The notes: a model not told the origin generated them from the sequence alone. A stretch of DNA of 64,000 nt from Acinetobacter colistiniresistens (GCF_000413935.1 NZ_KE340377.1:37527-101526); one strand, 5' to 3'; positions 19,055 through 29,444 are shown, counted from the stretch's first letter. Numbers and translations: made by a program.

Positions 19055-19086
19055 AAATAGAAGAAGGGCGAACCCTTCTTCTATTT
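19055..19086 (-). terminator. Rho-independent terminator after glmS
   Basis: A 14-bp perfect stem (AAATAGAAGAAGGG 19055-19068, CCCTTCTTCTATTT 19073-19086) with the tetraloop CGAA. Read leftward it continues into a T-rich tail. It ends the ribB-to-glmS leftward run. Confidence 0.85.
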
Positions 19087-19092
19087 CAAGGT

Positions 19093-20931
19093 TTATTCTA
19101 CGGTCACGCTCTTGGCAAGGTTACGAGGCTGATCCACATCCGTTCCACGTAATACAGCAACATGATAAGAAAGCAACTGCACAGGAATACTGTAGACAAT
19201 AGGTGCTAACCATTCATTGACTGCTGGGACGTGTACGACATGTTGGCGGTCTTTGCCATGAATGCCGCTGTTTTCATCTGCAAAGATAAACAACTCACCA
19301 CCACGTGCCTGTACTTCTTCCATGTTGGATTTAAGTTTATCCAGCATATCGTCATGAGGTGCCAAGATCACTACAGGCATATCATTGTCGACTAATGCCA
19401 ATGGACCATGTTTGAGTTCACCTGCGGCATAGCCTTCAGCATGAATGTACGAAATTTCTTTTAGTTTCAATGCACCTTCAAGTGCAATCGGGAAATTCGT
19501 ACCACGACCCAAGAATAAGCAATGATTTTTTTCAACAAATAATGCCGACAGGCGAAGAATTTCAGTATCACCTTGTAAGGTATCTAAAATGATTTTCGGG
19601 CAGTGCCATAATGCAGTTGCAATTTCTGTAAGCTGGTCAGCAGACAAACGTTGTTTTACTTGACCCACTTTCAGGATTAATAACATCAATGCGGCAAGCT
19701 GAGTGGTAAAGGCTTTGGTTGATGCCACGCCAATTTCCGGCCCTGCCAGTGTCAGCAAGTGATAATTTGTTTCACGAACCATGGATGAGGTTGCAACGTT
19801 ACAAATCGTCATGGTGCTGATGTCAATGTTGTTGGCTTTGGCACGTTTTTGTGTTTCACGTAATGCCGCTAAGGTATCGGCAGTTTCACCTGATTGCGAA
19901 ATACAGATATATAAGGTGTTGGCAACGATCACTGGGTTGCGATAGCGGAATTCACTTGCAATTTCAACTTGGCAAGGTACGCCAATCAAGGCTTCAAACC
20001 AGTATTTGGCAATCATTCCCGCATGGTAGCTGGTCCCACAGGCAATGATTTGGACTTGTTGAATTTTTGCAAAATCAGCATTGGCATGATTGAGAAAATC
20101 GTCACGTAAGTTGTTGCCATTGAGTGCTTGGGAAATCGTCTGCTGAATGGCTTCAGGTTGCTCATAAATTTCTTTGAGCATGAAGTGCTTATATTCACCT
20201 TTAGACGCATTGCTCACCGTTGCATCCAATTCTTTCACTGGGCGTTCAACCGCTTCACCATTGACAAAAACCTCAATGCTGGTACGAGTTAAACGTGCAA
20301 TATCGCCTTCTTCCAAGTACACAAAGCGATTGGTCACTGGCAATAAAGCCAATTGGTCTGAACTGATAAAGTTTTCACCAATCCCCACGCCAATGACGAG
20401 TGGTGAACCTTCACGCACAGTAATCAGCTCATCAGGATGGGCGGTATGAATAATACCAAGCGCATAAGCCCCTCTAAGACGAGGGGTGATGTTTTGAACC
20501 GCTTCCAGTAGGCTATCGGTTTGCTGCAATGCATGATGAACAAGATGCGCAACCACTTCGGTATCGGTTTGCGATGTAAATACATAGCCCAATGCTTGTA
20601 ATTCATCTTTCAGTTCTTGGTAATTTTCAATAATCCCGTTATGAACCACGGCCACATTACCCGAAACATGCGGGTGCGCATTGTTTTCGGTTGGTTTACC
20701 ATGTGTTGCCCAACGGGTATGTGCAATACCGACATTTCCCGTTAAATTTTGTTCTGATACCGCTTCAGCCAAGTTGGCGACTTTGCCAACACGACGTTCA
20801 CGTAAGATATTTTGATTATTCAGTAAGGCCAAACCAGCAGAGTCATAGCCACGATATTCGAGGCGTTTTAAACCTTCAATCAGAATATCGGTTACACAAC
20901 GTTCAGCAACGCCACCAACAATACCACACAT
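19093..20931 (-). CDS. glmS: Glutamine-fructose-6-phosphate aminotransferase (isomerizing)
   Basis: GlmS makes glucosamine-6-phosphate, the first step to UDP-GlcNAc. The 612-residue protein starts MCGIVGG, with Cys2 the glutaminase nucleophile once Met is removed. It has TRWATHGKPTENNAHPH and two SIS sugar-isomerase domains (CGTSYHAGMIAKYW; SQSGETADTLAALR; GRGTNFPIALEGALKLKE), ending DQPRNLAKSVTVE. GAGGAT precedes its start. It lies 12 bases after glmU, so the two enzymes of the same pathway are probably co-transcribed. No glmS ribozyme-like leader is seen. Confidence 0.98.
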   Translation of the reverse strand: MCGIVGGVAERCVTDILIEGLKRLEYRGYDSAGLALLNNQNILRERRVGKVANLAEAVSEQNLTGNVGIAHTRWATHGKPTENNAHPHVSGNVAVVHNGIIENYQELKDELQALGYVFTSQTDTEVVAHLVHHALQQTDSLLEAVQNITPRLRGAYALGIIHTAHPDELITVREGSPLVIGVGIGENFISSDQLALLPVTNRFVYLEEGDIARLTRTSIEVFVNGEAVERPVKELDATVSNASKGEYKHFMLKEIYEQPEAIQQTISQALNGNNLRDDFLNHANADFAKIQQVQIIACGTSYHAGMIAKYWFEALIGVPCQVEIASEFRYRNPVIVANTLYICISQSGETADTLAALRETQKRAKANNIDISTMTICNVATSSMVRETNYHLLTLAGPEIGVASTKAFTTQLAALMLLILKVGQVKQRLSADQLTEIATALWHCPKIILDTLQGDTEILRLSALFVEKNHCLFLGRGTNFPIALEGALKLKEISYIHAEGYAAGELKHGPLALVDNDMPVVILAPHDDMLDKLKSNMEEVQARGGELFIFADENSGIHGKDRQHVVHVPAVNEWLAPIVYSIPVQLLSYHVAVLRGTDVDQPRNLAKSVTVE

Positions 20932-20943
20932 AATTTTATCCTC

Positions 20944-22308
20944 TTATTTTTTCAGTTTTTGGGGACGTTGATAATTTGCTTTTTCAAACTGTTTTGATCG
21001 TTCGACAGCTAAACTATGGTCAGCCACATCTCGGGTTAAGGTTGATCCCGCACCTGTGGTCGCACCTTGACCAATCTTGATGGGTGCAACCAGTGAGTTA
21101 TTGGTTCCGATAAACACGTTGTCTTCAATAATCGTACGGTGTTTATTGGCACCATCGTAGTTACAGGTAATGGTACCTGCACCAATATTACAGCCTGCAC
21201 CAATCTCGGCATCACCTAAATAAGTGAAGTGATTGGCTTTAGAACCAAGACCAATCGTTGAGTTTTTTACTTCAACAAAGTTGCCAATGTGAACATCATT
21301 GGCAAGGTTGGCACCTGGGCGTAGGCGAGCGAAAGGGCCGATCTGGGTGTTTTCACCCACTATTGCATTTTCAAAAATGCTATAAGCCTGAACTTTGGTA
21401 CCCGCAGCAATACGGGTATTCTTTAAAATACAGCCTGCACCAAGATGTACGTTATCGCCAAGCTCACAGTCACCTTCAATAATGACATTGACATCGATTT
21501 GGACATCTTGACCACATTGAAGGCTGCCACGTAAATCAAAACGATTTGGGTCAATCAGGTGAACACCTTGTTGCATTAATTCTTTGGCTTGCTGCTGCTG
21601 GAATTGACGTTCTAAGGTTGCAAGTTGTAAACGATCATTGACGCCTTCAACTTCGAATTCAAGCTCTGGTTGAATAGAGGCAATTTCTAAGCCATCTGCA
21701 ACCGCCATTGCCACAATATCAGTCAGGTAATATTCACCTTGAACGTTATTGTTCGAGAGCTTTGGCAGCCATTGATGCAACTTGGCATTGCTAACACAAT
21801 AGATTCCCGTATTAATTTCTTGAATCTGACGTTGTTCTTCATTGGCATCTTTATGTTCAACAATGGCTTGGATTTTGCCTGCTTGACGAACGATACGACC
21901 ATAACCTGTTGGATTTTCGACATTCAGGGTAATCATACCAATCCCCGATTGGCTTGATGCCTCGAGGAGCTGTTCCAGTGTACTTTGACGAACCAAGGGT
22001 ACATCACCGTATAAAATCAATGAGATACCATCCTGCGGCAACACAGGCAAGGTCATTTGTACAGCATGGCCTGTGCCGAGCTGTTCAGCCTGTTCAACCC
22101 ATTCAATTTGTTCCGCTGCAAAACTTTGCTTGACCAAATTGCCGCCATGTCCATAAATGGTAATGATGTTTTGGGCATGTAGTTTTTTTGCTGTTTGAAT
22201 GACATGTCCAAGCAAAGGACGGCCTGCGAGGGGTTGTAATACTTTTGGTAGTTGTGAACGCATTCGCGTTCCTTTCCCTGCTGCAAGAATAATAACAGTT
22301 GTTGACAT
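20944..22308 (-). CDS. glmU: Bifunctional UDP-GlcNAc pyrophosphorylase / glucosamine-1-phosphate acetyltransferase
   Basis: The 454-residue protein has the nucleotidyltransferase motif [20 protein letters not shown] near its N-terminus. A left-handed beta-helix acetyltransferase domain with hexapeptide repeats follows ([53 protein letters not shown]). The ATG at 22306-22308 gives the family start [11 protein letters not shown]; an earlier in-frame codon would add 29 atypical residues. glmS follows in the same direction. Confidence 0.97.
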   Translation of the reverse strand: MSTTVIILAAGKGTRMRSQLPKVLQPLAGRPLLGHVIQTAKKLHAQNIITIYGHGGNLVKQSFAAEQIEWVEQAEQLGTGHAVQMTLPVLPQDGISLILYGDVPLVRQSTLEQLLEASSQSGIGMITLNVENPTGYGRIVRQAGKIQAIVEHKDANEEQRQIQEINTGIYCVSNAKLHQWLPKLSNNNVQGEYYLTDIVAMAVADGLEIASIQPELEFEVEGVNDRLQLATLERQFQQQQAKELMQQGVHLIDPNRFDLRGSLQCGQDVQIDVNVIIEGDCELGDNVHLGAGCILKNTRIAAGTKVQAYSIFENAIVGENTQIGPFARLRPGANLANDVHIGNFVEVKNSTIGLGSKANHFTYLGDAEIGAGCNIGAGTITCNYDGANKHRTIIEDNVFIGTNNSLVAPIKIGQGATTGAGSTLTRDVADHSLAVERSKQFEKANYQRPQKLKK

Positions 22309-22330
22309 AACTAACTCTAAATGGCTTAAG

Positions 22331-22852
22331 TCAAAGGTAAGAGTGGAGAATAAAAATACACAGCGCCGCCCAGAGGCCAGCGATGATGTCATCAAGCATG
22401 ATCCCTAAGCCGCCAGACACTTTTTGGTCTGCCCAACTGATTGGAAATGGCTTCCAGACATCAAATATACGGAATAAAACGAAGCCCGCAATGACCCATG
22501 GCCAGTTCATCTGCCCTAAGTAAAGCAAAGGAAGGAGGGTAATTGATTGTCCCGCAAATTCATCCCACACAATACGTCCGTCATCATGCACATTGATGAC
22601 TTTTGCGGTGTGGCCACAAATATAAATGCCAATTACTGACATTAAAATGACCACCACCAGACTGGCGGACAAGCCAAGATATAACCAGAGGGGAATAAAC
22701 AGCAGTGCAAAGGCTGAACCAAAGGTTCCCGGTGCTTTTGGGGCTAAGCCAGAACCAAAACCGACACCGCAGAAAACGATGAAACGGTCTAGCCAGCTCA
22801 TTTGGCTAAAGTGAATGGGAGGCTTATGCAAAGTGTTGGTATCCATGAACAT
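22331..22852 (-). CDS. pgpA: Phosphatidylglycerophosphatase A
   Basis: PgpA dephosphorylates phosphatidylglycerophosphate to phosphatidylglycerol. This membrane protein has the family pattern [60 protein letters not shown] and [33 protein letters not shown]. The start overlaps the end of thiL. ATGs at 22852 and 22846 are both possible and neither has a strong ribosome site, suggesting translational coupling to thiL. Confidence 0.92.
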   Translation of the reverse strand: MFMDTNTLHKPPIHFSQMSWLDRFIVFCGVGFGSGLAPKAPGTFGSAFALLFIPLWLYLGLSASLVVVILMSVIGIYICGHTAKVINVHDDGRIVWDEFAGQSITLLPLLYLGQMNWPWVIAGFVLFRIFDVWKPFPISWADQKVSGGLGIMLDDIIAGLWAALCIFILHSYL

Positions 22853-23741
22853 GTAATGGGGTAATTTTGCCCATATACTCAAATAACAATCCAGTTTGTT
22901 GGGTAATTTCGCCGATTATTGTAAGCGGAACATCTAATTGTTGTCGCGACAGTTGGTTAAAATTTTGCGGTGATATTGTAAAGCATAATTCGTAATCATC
23001 GCCCCCTGCGAGTGCATAATGCCAAGCCTGTTGCAGATCCAGTTGTTTGAGCGATGGATCTAGGGGAAGTTGATCAAGCTGTAGTTTTGCACCGACATGA
23101 GAGGCTTTTAAAATATGTCCGAGATCTTGGGCAAGTCCATCTGATACATCAATCATACTTGATGCCAATCCCTTTAGCTGTTGGCCGAGTTGGCAACGTG
23201 GTGTTGGGTAATCTAAGCGTCGTTGTAAGGCATGACTCAAATGCTGTAATCCAAAGGCGGCATCACCAATTTGTCCACTGACACAGATATAGTCACCCAC
23301 CTGAGCGCCTGAACGGGTAATAGCCTGACCTTGTTCAATCCACCCTAAAGCGGTCACACTAATAGTGAGTTGAGTGCTTTGCGTGGTATCTCCACCAATC
23401 AGACTCACAGCAAATTGATCGCAGCAATCAAATAAACCCTGACTAAAGCTAGTCAACCAGTCATGATCAATCTTGGGCAGACTAAGCGCCAGTAAAATAC
23501 TGTGGGGTTTTGCTCCCATTGCCGCCAAATCTGATAAATTGACAGCCACACTTTTCCAGCCAATCGCATGGGCAGCAGTATCTAGGGGGAAATGTCGTCC
23601 AGCAACCAGTGTATCTGCGCAGATCACCAATTGTTGTAAAGGAGGGGGGGTAACGATGGCTGAGTCATCGCCGATACCCAAACTCACATCGGAATTGGAT
23701 GCTCGCTGAAAGTAACGCTCAATAATTGAAAACTCAGCCAT
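22824..23741 (-). CDS. thiL: Thiamine-monophosphate kinase
   Basis: ThiL phosphorylates thiamine monophosphate to the diphosphate. The protein (~305 residues) starts MAEFSIIERYFQRA and contains LGIGDDSAIV, ADTLVAGRHFPLD, SVAVNLSDLAAMGAKPH and MIDVSDGLAQDLGHI, all typical of the PurM/ThiL fold. ATG 23741 is chosen over an upstream TTG. It sits between nusB and pgpA, an arrangement common in gamma-Proteobacteria. Confidence 0.96.
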   Translation of the reverse strand: MAEFSIIERYFQRASNSDVSLGIGDDSAIVTPPPLQQLVICADTLVAGRHFPLDTAAHAIGWKSVAVNLSDLAAMGAKPHSILLALSLPKIDHDWLTSFSQGLFDCCDQFAVSLIGGDTTQSTQLTISVTALGWIEQGQAITRSGAQVGDYICVSGQIGDAAFGLQHLSHALQRRLDYPTPRCQLGQQLKGLASSMIDVSDGLAQDLGHILKASHVGAKLQLDQLPLDPSLKQLDLQQAWHYALAGGDDYELCFTISPQNFNQLSRQQLDVPLTIIGEITQQTGLLFEYMGKITPLHVHGYQHFA

Positions 23742-23755
23742 GTAACACAAGCCTA

Positions 23756-24205
23756 TTATTTTGCTTGTTGTTTTTCAGCTTCACGAAGCTTCGATGAAAG
23801 ACGGTCTAATACACCATTGATGTATTTATGACTATCTGCACCACCAAAGTGTTTAGCTAGCTCAATCGCTTCATCAAGTACAACACGGTACGGAACTTCG
23901 AGGTGATCTCGGAGTTCATAGGCACCTAATCGTAAAGTGGCAAGTTCTACGCCATCCAGGGCATTTAACTCACGGTCAAGTACAGGGATGAGTAACTCAT
24001 CTAAAGCTTCATGTTGAGCAACCACTTGAGTGAGTAATTCATGGTAATAGTTAAGGTCAACTTTGTGCATGGCATTTTCAACACGGGTACGTGCTTCAAT
24101 TTCATGGACTGGGTTATGACTCATTTGCCATTCATAAATCCCTTGTACAGCAAAACGACGTGCTTTGCGTTTCGCTGCATAAGCGGCCTGAAGTGTTTGC
24201 GACAT
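23756..24205 (-). CDS. nusB: Transcription antitermination factor NusB
   Basis: NusB (149 residues) works with NusE/S10 at boxA in rRNA antitermination. It has an Arg/Lys-rich N-terminus ([18 protein letters not shown]), then [16 protein letters not shown] and [31 protein letters not shown], the signature C-terminal part. It follows ribH by 3 bases in the leftward rib-nus-thi run. Confidence 0.97.
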   Translation of the reverse strand: MSQTLQAAYAAKRKARRFAVQGIYEWQMSHNPVHEIEARTRVENAMHKVDLNYYHELLTQVVAQHEALDELLIPVLDRELNALDGVELATLRLGAYELRDHLEVPYRVVLDEAIELAKHFGGADSHKYINGVLDRLSSKLREAEKQQAK

Positions 24206-24208
24206 GCT

Positions 24209-24679
24209 TTAAATTGCCTTTAATAAGTTAACCATTTCGATCGCAGTCAATGCAGCTTCGCTACCTTTGTTACCTGCTTTCGTACCAGAACGTTCAATTG
24301 CTTGTTCAATGCTGTCTGTGGTTAAGACACCATTGATCACCGGCATTGTGCTTTCAAGTGCAACCACACCTAAACCTTTTGCACATTCGCCTGCAACAAA
24401 ATCAAAATGTGGTGTGCTACCACGAATCACTGCGCCTAATGCAATGATGGCATCAAATTTATTTGATGCAGCAAGTTTTTTTGCAACGATTGGCAGTTCC
24501 CATGCACCAGGTGCATGAATCACGGTAATCGCATCTTCTGCAACACCATGACGTTTTAAGGTGTCGATCGCGCCTTCAAGTAAATGTTCAACCACGAAGC
24601 TGTTGAAACGACCGACTAAGATCGCATAACGACCTTCGCTTGCGAGATGTAATAAACCTTCAATTCGGCGAATTGCCAT
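24209..24679 (-). CDS. ribH: 6,7-dimethyl-8-ribityllumazine synthase
   Basis: The penultimate enzyme of riboflavin synthesis. The 156-residue protein has the lumazine synthase motifs [52 protein letters not shown] and [33 protein letters not shown]. It lies between ribB (11-base gap) and nusB in the same direction. Confidence 0.97.
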   Translation of the reverse strand: MAIRRIEGLLHLASEGRYAILVGRFNSFVVEHLLEGAIDTLKRHGVAEDAITVIHAPGAWELPIVAKKLAASNKFDAIIALGAVIRGSTPHFDFVAGECAKGLGVVALESTMPVINGVLTTDSIEQAIERSGTKAGNKGSEAALTAIEMVNLLKAI

Positions 24680-24690
24680 AGCAACCTCGA

Positions 24691-25812
24691 TTATTTTGCT
24701 GTGATTTGATCGGCAGTGATGTATTCCACTACCTCTAAATTAAATCCGGATAAGGCATTGAAGCGAAGCGGCGAGCTGAGCAGCTTCATCTTCTCAACAC
24801 CTAAATCACGTAGAATCTGTGCACCGACACCAATCGTTTGGTATTGATGGGACAATGCTGCATTGGATTTCAGCGGTTTTGGCTGATTTAAGCTATTCAG
24901 TGCAGGACCTAAATCTTCCAGATGATCCTGACCAATCCACACCAATACACCACGATCACTTGCTGCAATGGTTTTCATTGCATGATCTAAATTCCAAGCA
25001 GACGAACCATCGGCTTTGTTGAGTTTTAATAAGTCACGAATTGGACTGAAACCATGAACACGCACCGTGGTCACCCCTTGCTTTGGATCACCTTTCACTA
25101 ATGCCACATGAATGTCTGGATTACCGATTTCACGGTATTTATAGAGTTCAAATGCGCCGTATTCGGTTTCAATGCTTTCTTGAGACAAACGTTCAACGGT
25201 TTGTTCATTGGTCATGCGGTAATGAATCAGATCCGCAATGGTGCCAATTTTTAAGCCATGTTTCTCTGCAAATACTTCTAAATCAGGACGACGCGCCATG
25301 GTGCCGTCATCGTTAATAATTTCACAGATCACAGAGGCAGGTTCTAAACCAGCTAGGCGGGTTAAGTCACATCCTGCTTCGGTATGACCTGCACGGTGCA
25401 ATACACCGCCGGGTTGTGCCATCAAAGGAAAGATATGGCCGGGTTGTACGATATCACTTGGTTTGGCATGTGCAGCAACCGCAGTGCGAATGGTATGCGC
25501 ACGTTCAGCGGCTGAGATCCCTGTGCTGATTCCTTCCGCAGCTTCAATGGAGAGCGTAAAGTTGGTCGCGTGTTGTGCGCCATTTTGATCAACCATCAAT
25601 GGCAAGTTGAGCTGTTTGCAACGATCGCGACTCAGTGTTAGGCAGACCAGTCCGCGTGCATGGGTAATCATGAAGTTAATATCTTCTGGGCGAACATGCG
25701 TTGCAGCGATGACTAAGTCACCTTCATTTTCACGATCTTCATCATCCATGAGGATGACCATTTTGCCTGCACGAATATCTGCGACAAGCTCTTCAACACG
25801 ACTCAGCGGCAT
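24691..25812 (-). CDS. ribB: 3,4-dihydroxy-2-butanone-4-phosphate synthase with degenerate GTP cyclohydrolase II-like domain
   Basis: The N-terminal ~200 residues form a complete RibB domain: [54 protein letters not shown]. They make the four-carbon unit of riboflavin. The C-terminal ~170 residues follow the RibA fold outline ([39 protein letters not shown]) but lack the CxxxxxxxxxxCxC zinc ligands of true GTP cyclohydrolase II. I therefore expect only DHBP synthase activity, with ribA elsewhere. It opens the ribB-ribH-nusB-thiL-pgpA run. I found no FMN riboswitch in the ~290 bases upstream. Confidence 0.94.
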   Translation of the reverse strand: MPLSRVEELVADIRAGKMVILMDDEDRENEGDLVIAATHVRPEDINFMITHARGLVCLTLSRDRCKQLNLPLMVDQNGAQHATNFTLSIEAAEGISTGISAAERAHTIRTAVAAHAKPSDIVQPGHIFPLMAQPGGVLHRAGHTEAGCDLTRLAGLEPASVICEIINDDGTMARRPDLEVFAEKHGLKIGTIADLIHYRMTNEQTVERLSQESIETEYGAFELYKYREIGNPDIHVALVKGDPKQGVTTVRVHGFSPIRDLLKLNKADGSSAWNLDHAMKTIAASDRGVLVWIGQDHLEDLGPALNSLNQPKPLKSNAALSHQYQTIGVGAQILRDLGVEKMKLLSSPLRFNALSGFNLEVVEYITADQITAK

Positions 25813-26022
25813 TCGCTTTCACCTTTGATGTTGCCTTTTCAGGCACTAGTATTCGATAAATCTGGCATAGTTTACCGCATTTTAAAAAATTTCGCCTGTG
25901 CTTCTTTAGCAATAAAAAGACAGGGGCGACAAATTTCAAAGCAACACTTTAGCCTGCAAAGGCATTTTGTGTTGCGCAAATGAGGATTACCCCAGTAGAG
26001 CATTAATATTTGGGTGCCGAGA

Positions 26023-26064
26023 AAAAATACAAGGCTTTGTATTTAGACAAAGCCTTGTATTTTT
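26023..26064 (-). terminator. Strong Rho-independent terminator after smp/ytjB-like gene
   Basis: An 18-bp perfect stem (AAAAATACAAGGCTTTGT 26023-26040, its complement 26047-26064) with a 6-base loop and A/T runs. It lies 40 bases past the stop of the leftward gene at 26105-27400 and shields the ribB promoter region. Confidence 0.85.
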
Positions 26065-26104
26065 AATCACTCAACTGTGGAGCTAAAAGAAGTCAAGCCG
26101 AGGC

Positions 26105-27400
26105 TTATTCAAACTCTGTGGAAGCTCTGGTTTTTTTACCCATTAAAATTTCAGTGCGTAAAGTTTGCGCCAGCGTCGCACATTCTTCATTCATGCCGTT
26201 AATCATGAAAGCATGGCGGGTCATAATATTGCTCGGGTTAGGCATTGCCACCAATTCATAGTTGTTCTGAATCGTTTTTAGTTGCTCATGGTTTAAATGC
26301 AAAGCGGCCTCTTTCGCATGTAAATGCTGTGCCAAACGTTTTGCGGCTTCAAGTGCATCTAATTGCATGGCATCGACAGCACTGGCAACAGCCCCACGGG
26401 TTTGCAAGGCAAAACGTTTATCTTCACGATAACGTTTATACAGCACATCGGACAAGAGTTGGAAAACGGCACCGACCATCATCAGACATTCGAGAGCATG
26501 GTTTTTTTCCGAGGTGGTGGCCAAGCTTGCACCGTCGGCACTAAATTCTTGTACCACCTGAATTTGGGCAGCATCAATTTGATAATGTTTGGCACATAGA
26601 TCAATACTTTTATCCAAGAACAGTTGGCACAGTTTGAAATAAGGCACTGAAACAGATTGGTTGACACTGTTGAGCAACTGCTTAGGGTCATAAAACTGGA
26701 TATTAAGTGCCAAAGCATGATCGTCCAGCGTGACAGACTCAACTGGATTTTTTTCAATGCGGGGTTTGGCTTGGGCTTTTGCCTGTTGTTGCGCTTGGGC
26801 AACCAAAGTCACTGCATTCTGTTTTTCAAGTGCGAGTGCTTGGGTTAGGCGTTGAATTTCATGTTTGAGATGATTTTCCTGATTGATTTTTGCAAGGTAT
26901 TCACTGCGGGTTTGGCGCGCAATAGCACGATAAGCCAACCAAATCAGGCCATGAATAAATAAAGAAACTAAAATAGCCAGCCATTGAGTCCGTAAGATCT
27001 CACCAATGCTCGGTTGGATTAAGGTAATTTCAACCGTACCCACTTTCTTTTCATTTTGCAGCGCATCGCGAACAAACACTTCACCCTGACGGGTTTTGGC
27101 CATACCGCTGGTCGCAAGGACTTGTTTATTGGCGTCCAAGATGCGAATGGATGCAACACTTGGGTTGGTTGCATAACGATTGGCCACCAATGCCAATGAA
27201 ACGGTATTGGCCGGTTCCAATTCGGAAAGCGTATCTGCCACTAACTGACTGGTCATCAGCTGGCCTTGGCTGGCGCGATTTTCATTGAGTTGATGTGTCG
27301 TTGCAATCACCAATAAAAAGGTATGCAATGCAAAACTTACGATCAGTAGGCTAGCAAATAGCCCTTGGCGAGGCGCATTCAAGTTAAACTTCCAAGGCAA
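26105..27400 (-). CDS. Smp/YtjB-like membrane protein with extended cytoplasmic C-terminus
   Basis: The 431-residue protein has a transmembrane segment at ~12-33 and a periplasmic sensor-like domain (~35-135; QLMTSQLVADTLSELEPAN, VASIRILDANKQVLATSG). A second transmembrane segment is at ~138-160, then a coiled coil rich in Gln/Lys (~165-215) and a helical cytoplasmic domain to the end. The layout and the position divergent from serB match E. coli YtjB/Smp, though that protein stops shortly after the second membrane helix. Here about 230 further residues follow. A strong terminator follows the gene. Function is unknown. Confidence 0.75.
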   Translation of the reverse strand: MPWKFNLNAPRQGLFASLLIVSFALHTFLLVIATTHQLNENRASQGQLMTSQLVADTLSELEPANTVSLALVANRYATNPSVASIRILDANKQVLATSGMAKTRQGEVFVRDALQNEKKVGTVEITLIQPSIGEILRTQWLAILVSLFIHGLIWLAYRAIARQTRSEYLAKINQENHLKHEIQRLTQALALEKQNAVTLVAQAQQQAKAQAKPRIEKNPVESVTLDDHALALNIQFYDPKQLLNSVNQSVSVPYFKLCQLFLDKSIDLCAKHYQIDAAQIQVVQEFSADGASLATTSEKNHALECLMMVGAVFQLLSDVLYKRYREDKRFALQTRGAVASAVDAMQLDALEAAKRLAQHLHAKEAALHLNHEQLKTIQNNYELVAMPNPSNIMTRHAFMINGMNEECATLAQTLRTEILMGKKTRASTEFE

Positions 27401-27461
27401 ATAGATTCATGGGTTATGTTATGATTCTTACAATAGTTGTCGCTCAACCACGAGTCAATTC

Positions 27462-28682
27462 ATGCGAGAAATCATTCTTATATCCTTTCTAGGACCAGAT
27501 CAACCGAATCAGTTTACTCGATTAATGCAAGTACTATCCGTACATTCTTTGCAAATACTCGATGTAGGTCAGGCCGTTATCCATAATCAACTTACCCTTG
27601 GGATTGTTGTTGCTTCGGATAATGAGACTGCAACTGCATTAGCAATGAAAGAGATTCTGATTTTAGCACATGATATTGGCTTAACTGTGCGATTTAAACC
27701 AATCTCCAACGCAGAATATGATCAATGGGTGAGTGAAGGTGGACGAACACGCTATATCGTTACCGCACTGGCGCCTGAACTGACGGCTGCACATTTGCAA
27801 GCCGTCACTAAAATTGTTTCAAGTCAAGGTTTTAATATTGAAACGGTCACGCGGTTATCGGGTCGTTTAGAGCTTGATGTTGAAAATCCATTCCCGCGTC
27901 GTGCCTGCGTACAATTTGGTCTGAGTGGGCAGATGCTCGATGCACAGGCCATGCGAGCTGCTTGCCTCAGTTTATCGGGTGAACTCAATATTGATGTGGC
28001 GGTACAGGAAGATAATGCTTATCGCCGTAATCGTCGTTTAGTTTGCTTTGATATGGACTCTACGCTGATTGAGCAAGAGGTGATTGATGAGCTGGCATTA
28101 GAAGCAGGTGTGGGGGCTCAGGTCGCTGAAATCACTGAACGTGCGATGTTGGGTGAGCTTGATTTTCAGCAAAGTTTCCGTGCCCGTGTTGCGTTGCTCA
28201 AGGGGCTGGATGCATCGGTTTTGCCTAAAATTGCAGAACGTCTAACGGTGACTGAAGGGGCGGAGCGTCTGATTTCAACGCTGAAAGCATTGGGTTATAA
28301 AACCGCAATCCTGTCCGGTGGTTTCCAGTATTTTGCGGAATACTTACAAGCCAAATTGGGAATTGATGAAGTCCATGCCAACATTCTGGATGTCGAAAAT
28401 GGTGTGGTGACAGGTGAGGTTAAAGGTGCAATTGTAGATGGTGCACGTAAGGCTGAACTCCTGCGTCAATTGGCCGAGAAGATGGGCATTTCACTTGAGC
28501 AGGCCATGGCCGTCGGTGATGGTGCCAATGATTTGCCAATGCTCTCAATTGCTGGTTTAGGCGTTGCGTTCCGTGCCAAGCCGCTCGTTCGTCAAAATGC
28601 TAATCAAGCCATATCAAGTGTGGGTTTAGATGGTGTTTTGTACTTGTTGGGTATGCATGATAAAGATTTAAATCGCGCTTAA
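27462..28682 (+). CDS. serB: Phosphoserine phosphatase SerB
   Basis: SerB performs the last step of serine synthesis. The 406-residue protein has two ACT-like regions (~1-180) followed by a HAD phosphatase domain with DMDSTL (nucleophile Asp197 and Asp199), SGGFQYFAEYL and GDGANDLPML. The long N-terminal regulatory part is usual in Pseudomonas and Acinetobacter SerB. It is divergent from the Smp-like gene with only 61 bases between, and is followed by a strong terminator. Confidence 0.97.
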   Translation: MREIILISFLGPDQPNQFTRLMQVLSVHSLQILDVGQAVIHNQLTLGIVVASDNETATALAMKEILILAHDIGLTVRFKPISNAEYDQWVSEGGRTRYIVTALAPELTAAHLQAVTKIVSSQGFNIETVTRLSGRLELDVENPFPRRACVQFGLSGQMLDAQAMRAACLSLSGELNIDVAVQEDNAYRRNRRLVCFDMDSTLIEQEVIDELALEAGVGAQVAEITERAMLGELDFQQSFRARVALLKGLDASVLPKIAERLTVTEGAERLISTLKALGYKTAILSGGFQYFAEYLQAKLGIDEVHANILDVENGVVTGEVKGAIVDGARKAELLRQLAEKMGISLEQAMAVGDGANDLPMLSIAGLGVAFRAKPLVRQNANQAISSVGLDGVLYLLGMHDKDLNRA

Positions 28683-28701
28683 AACCATGATTTACGTTTG
28701 A

Positions 28702-28731
28702 AATCAGGCCGCTTTTTAAAGCGGCCTGATT
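28702..28731 (+). terminator. Terminator hairpin after serB
   Basis: AATCAGGCCGCTTT (28702-28715) pairs perfectly with AAAGCGGCCTGATT (28718-28731), followed by a short T-rich stretch. Confidence 0.75.
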
Positions 28732-29088
28732 AATTTTCAGGACGTCACTATTCCGTCATATTTATGTCTAAATGTATAGAAAAACAACGATAAAAAAAAT
28801 CTGAAAAAAGTTTTTTTAGGGCATAAAACAACGATATTTTTTTGTAATGACACGCCGCAATTGATGCTATATGGAGATTGAGGACTTTTATAATTTTAAA
28901 AAATGTAATGACAAAAGCATATTGCGACAGCTTATGTCGTAAGGTTAATTTCAGGCTCTTCTTTTCTAAAAAAAACCCTCCATAATGCATAAAGACGTGA
29001 ATGCAACACCAAGTACTGTTTGAGATTACAGAACAAAATAGAGGTCTGAACACAATTGCAGACCACCCTTTTTTAGACGGAGGTTTCT
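28732..29088. other. AT-rich intergenic region upstream of small membrane protein gene
   Basis: There is no credible gene here; the leftward 101-codon frame has no ribosome site and a composition unlike protein. It contains a 12-base direct repeat AAAACAACGATA (28781-28792 and 28825-28836) of unknown meaning. It presumably holds the promoter for the gene starting at 29089. Confidence 0.4.
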
Positions 29089-29424
29089 ATGGAAGCAGCG
29101 AATTTCACCATGTTGGTTGGATTTGGCTTAATCGCTGTCGCAATTATTGCTGTTTTCTTTTCTCCTTATCGTCGTTGGTTAGGTTTTATGTTGGCGGGTA
29201 TGCTGTGCTGGGGACTGTTAGAAGTGGTACGCTTTGGTGCGCAAACCATATTCGATATGTCCGTCGCCTATAGTTATCTGACTGCCTTGAGCCTCGCGAT
29301 GATGACGGTTACATTTATTCTTTTACGTGAAGATAAACAAGCACAAAAGCAATTGGCAAATCGCCAGTATATTGAACATACACCTGTATATAAGGATGAT
29401 CAGCAACAATGTTCTAGCCGATAA
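29089..29424 (+). CDS. Small three-helix inner-membrane protein
   Basis: The 111-residue protein starts MEAANFTMLVGFGLIAVAIIAV with three hydrophobic segments (~8-24, ~31-52, ~62-80), then a charged cytoplasmic tail (REDKQAQKQLANRQYIEH). I do not recognise a named family. A good CGGAGG site 5 bases before the ATG and a perfect terminator right after support a real, monocistronic gene. Confidence 0.75.
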   Translation: MEAANFTMLVGFGLIAVAIIAVFFSPYRRWLGFMLAGMLCWGLLEVVRFGAQTIFDMSVAYSYLTALSLAMMTVTFILLREDKQAQKQLANRQYIEHTPVYKDDQQQCSSR

Positions 29425-29444
29425 ATCATAATAATTTGAACAGC

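Noticed and set aside
19093..20940. glmS ribozyme/riboswitch leader
   Set aside because: glmS starts 12 bases after glmU, leaving no room; the ribozyme is a Firmicutes feature.
25813..26022. FMN riboswitch upstream of ribB
   Set aside because: I looked for the RFN conserved blocks (AGGG, GGGGTGAAATTCCC-like, CCGGCGGT) on the leftward strand and found none.
28781..28836. CRISPR-like or iteron repeats from AAAACAACGATA
   Set aside because: Only two copies, 12 bases, in AT-rich DNA; no array and no replication genes.
28748..29053. Leftward 101-codon frame beside the small membrane protein gene
   Set aside because: No ribosome site, composition of a chance frame in AT-rich DNA, and it overlaps the promoter region of the well-supported gene at 29089.
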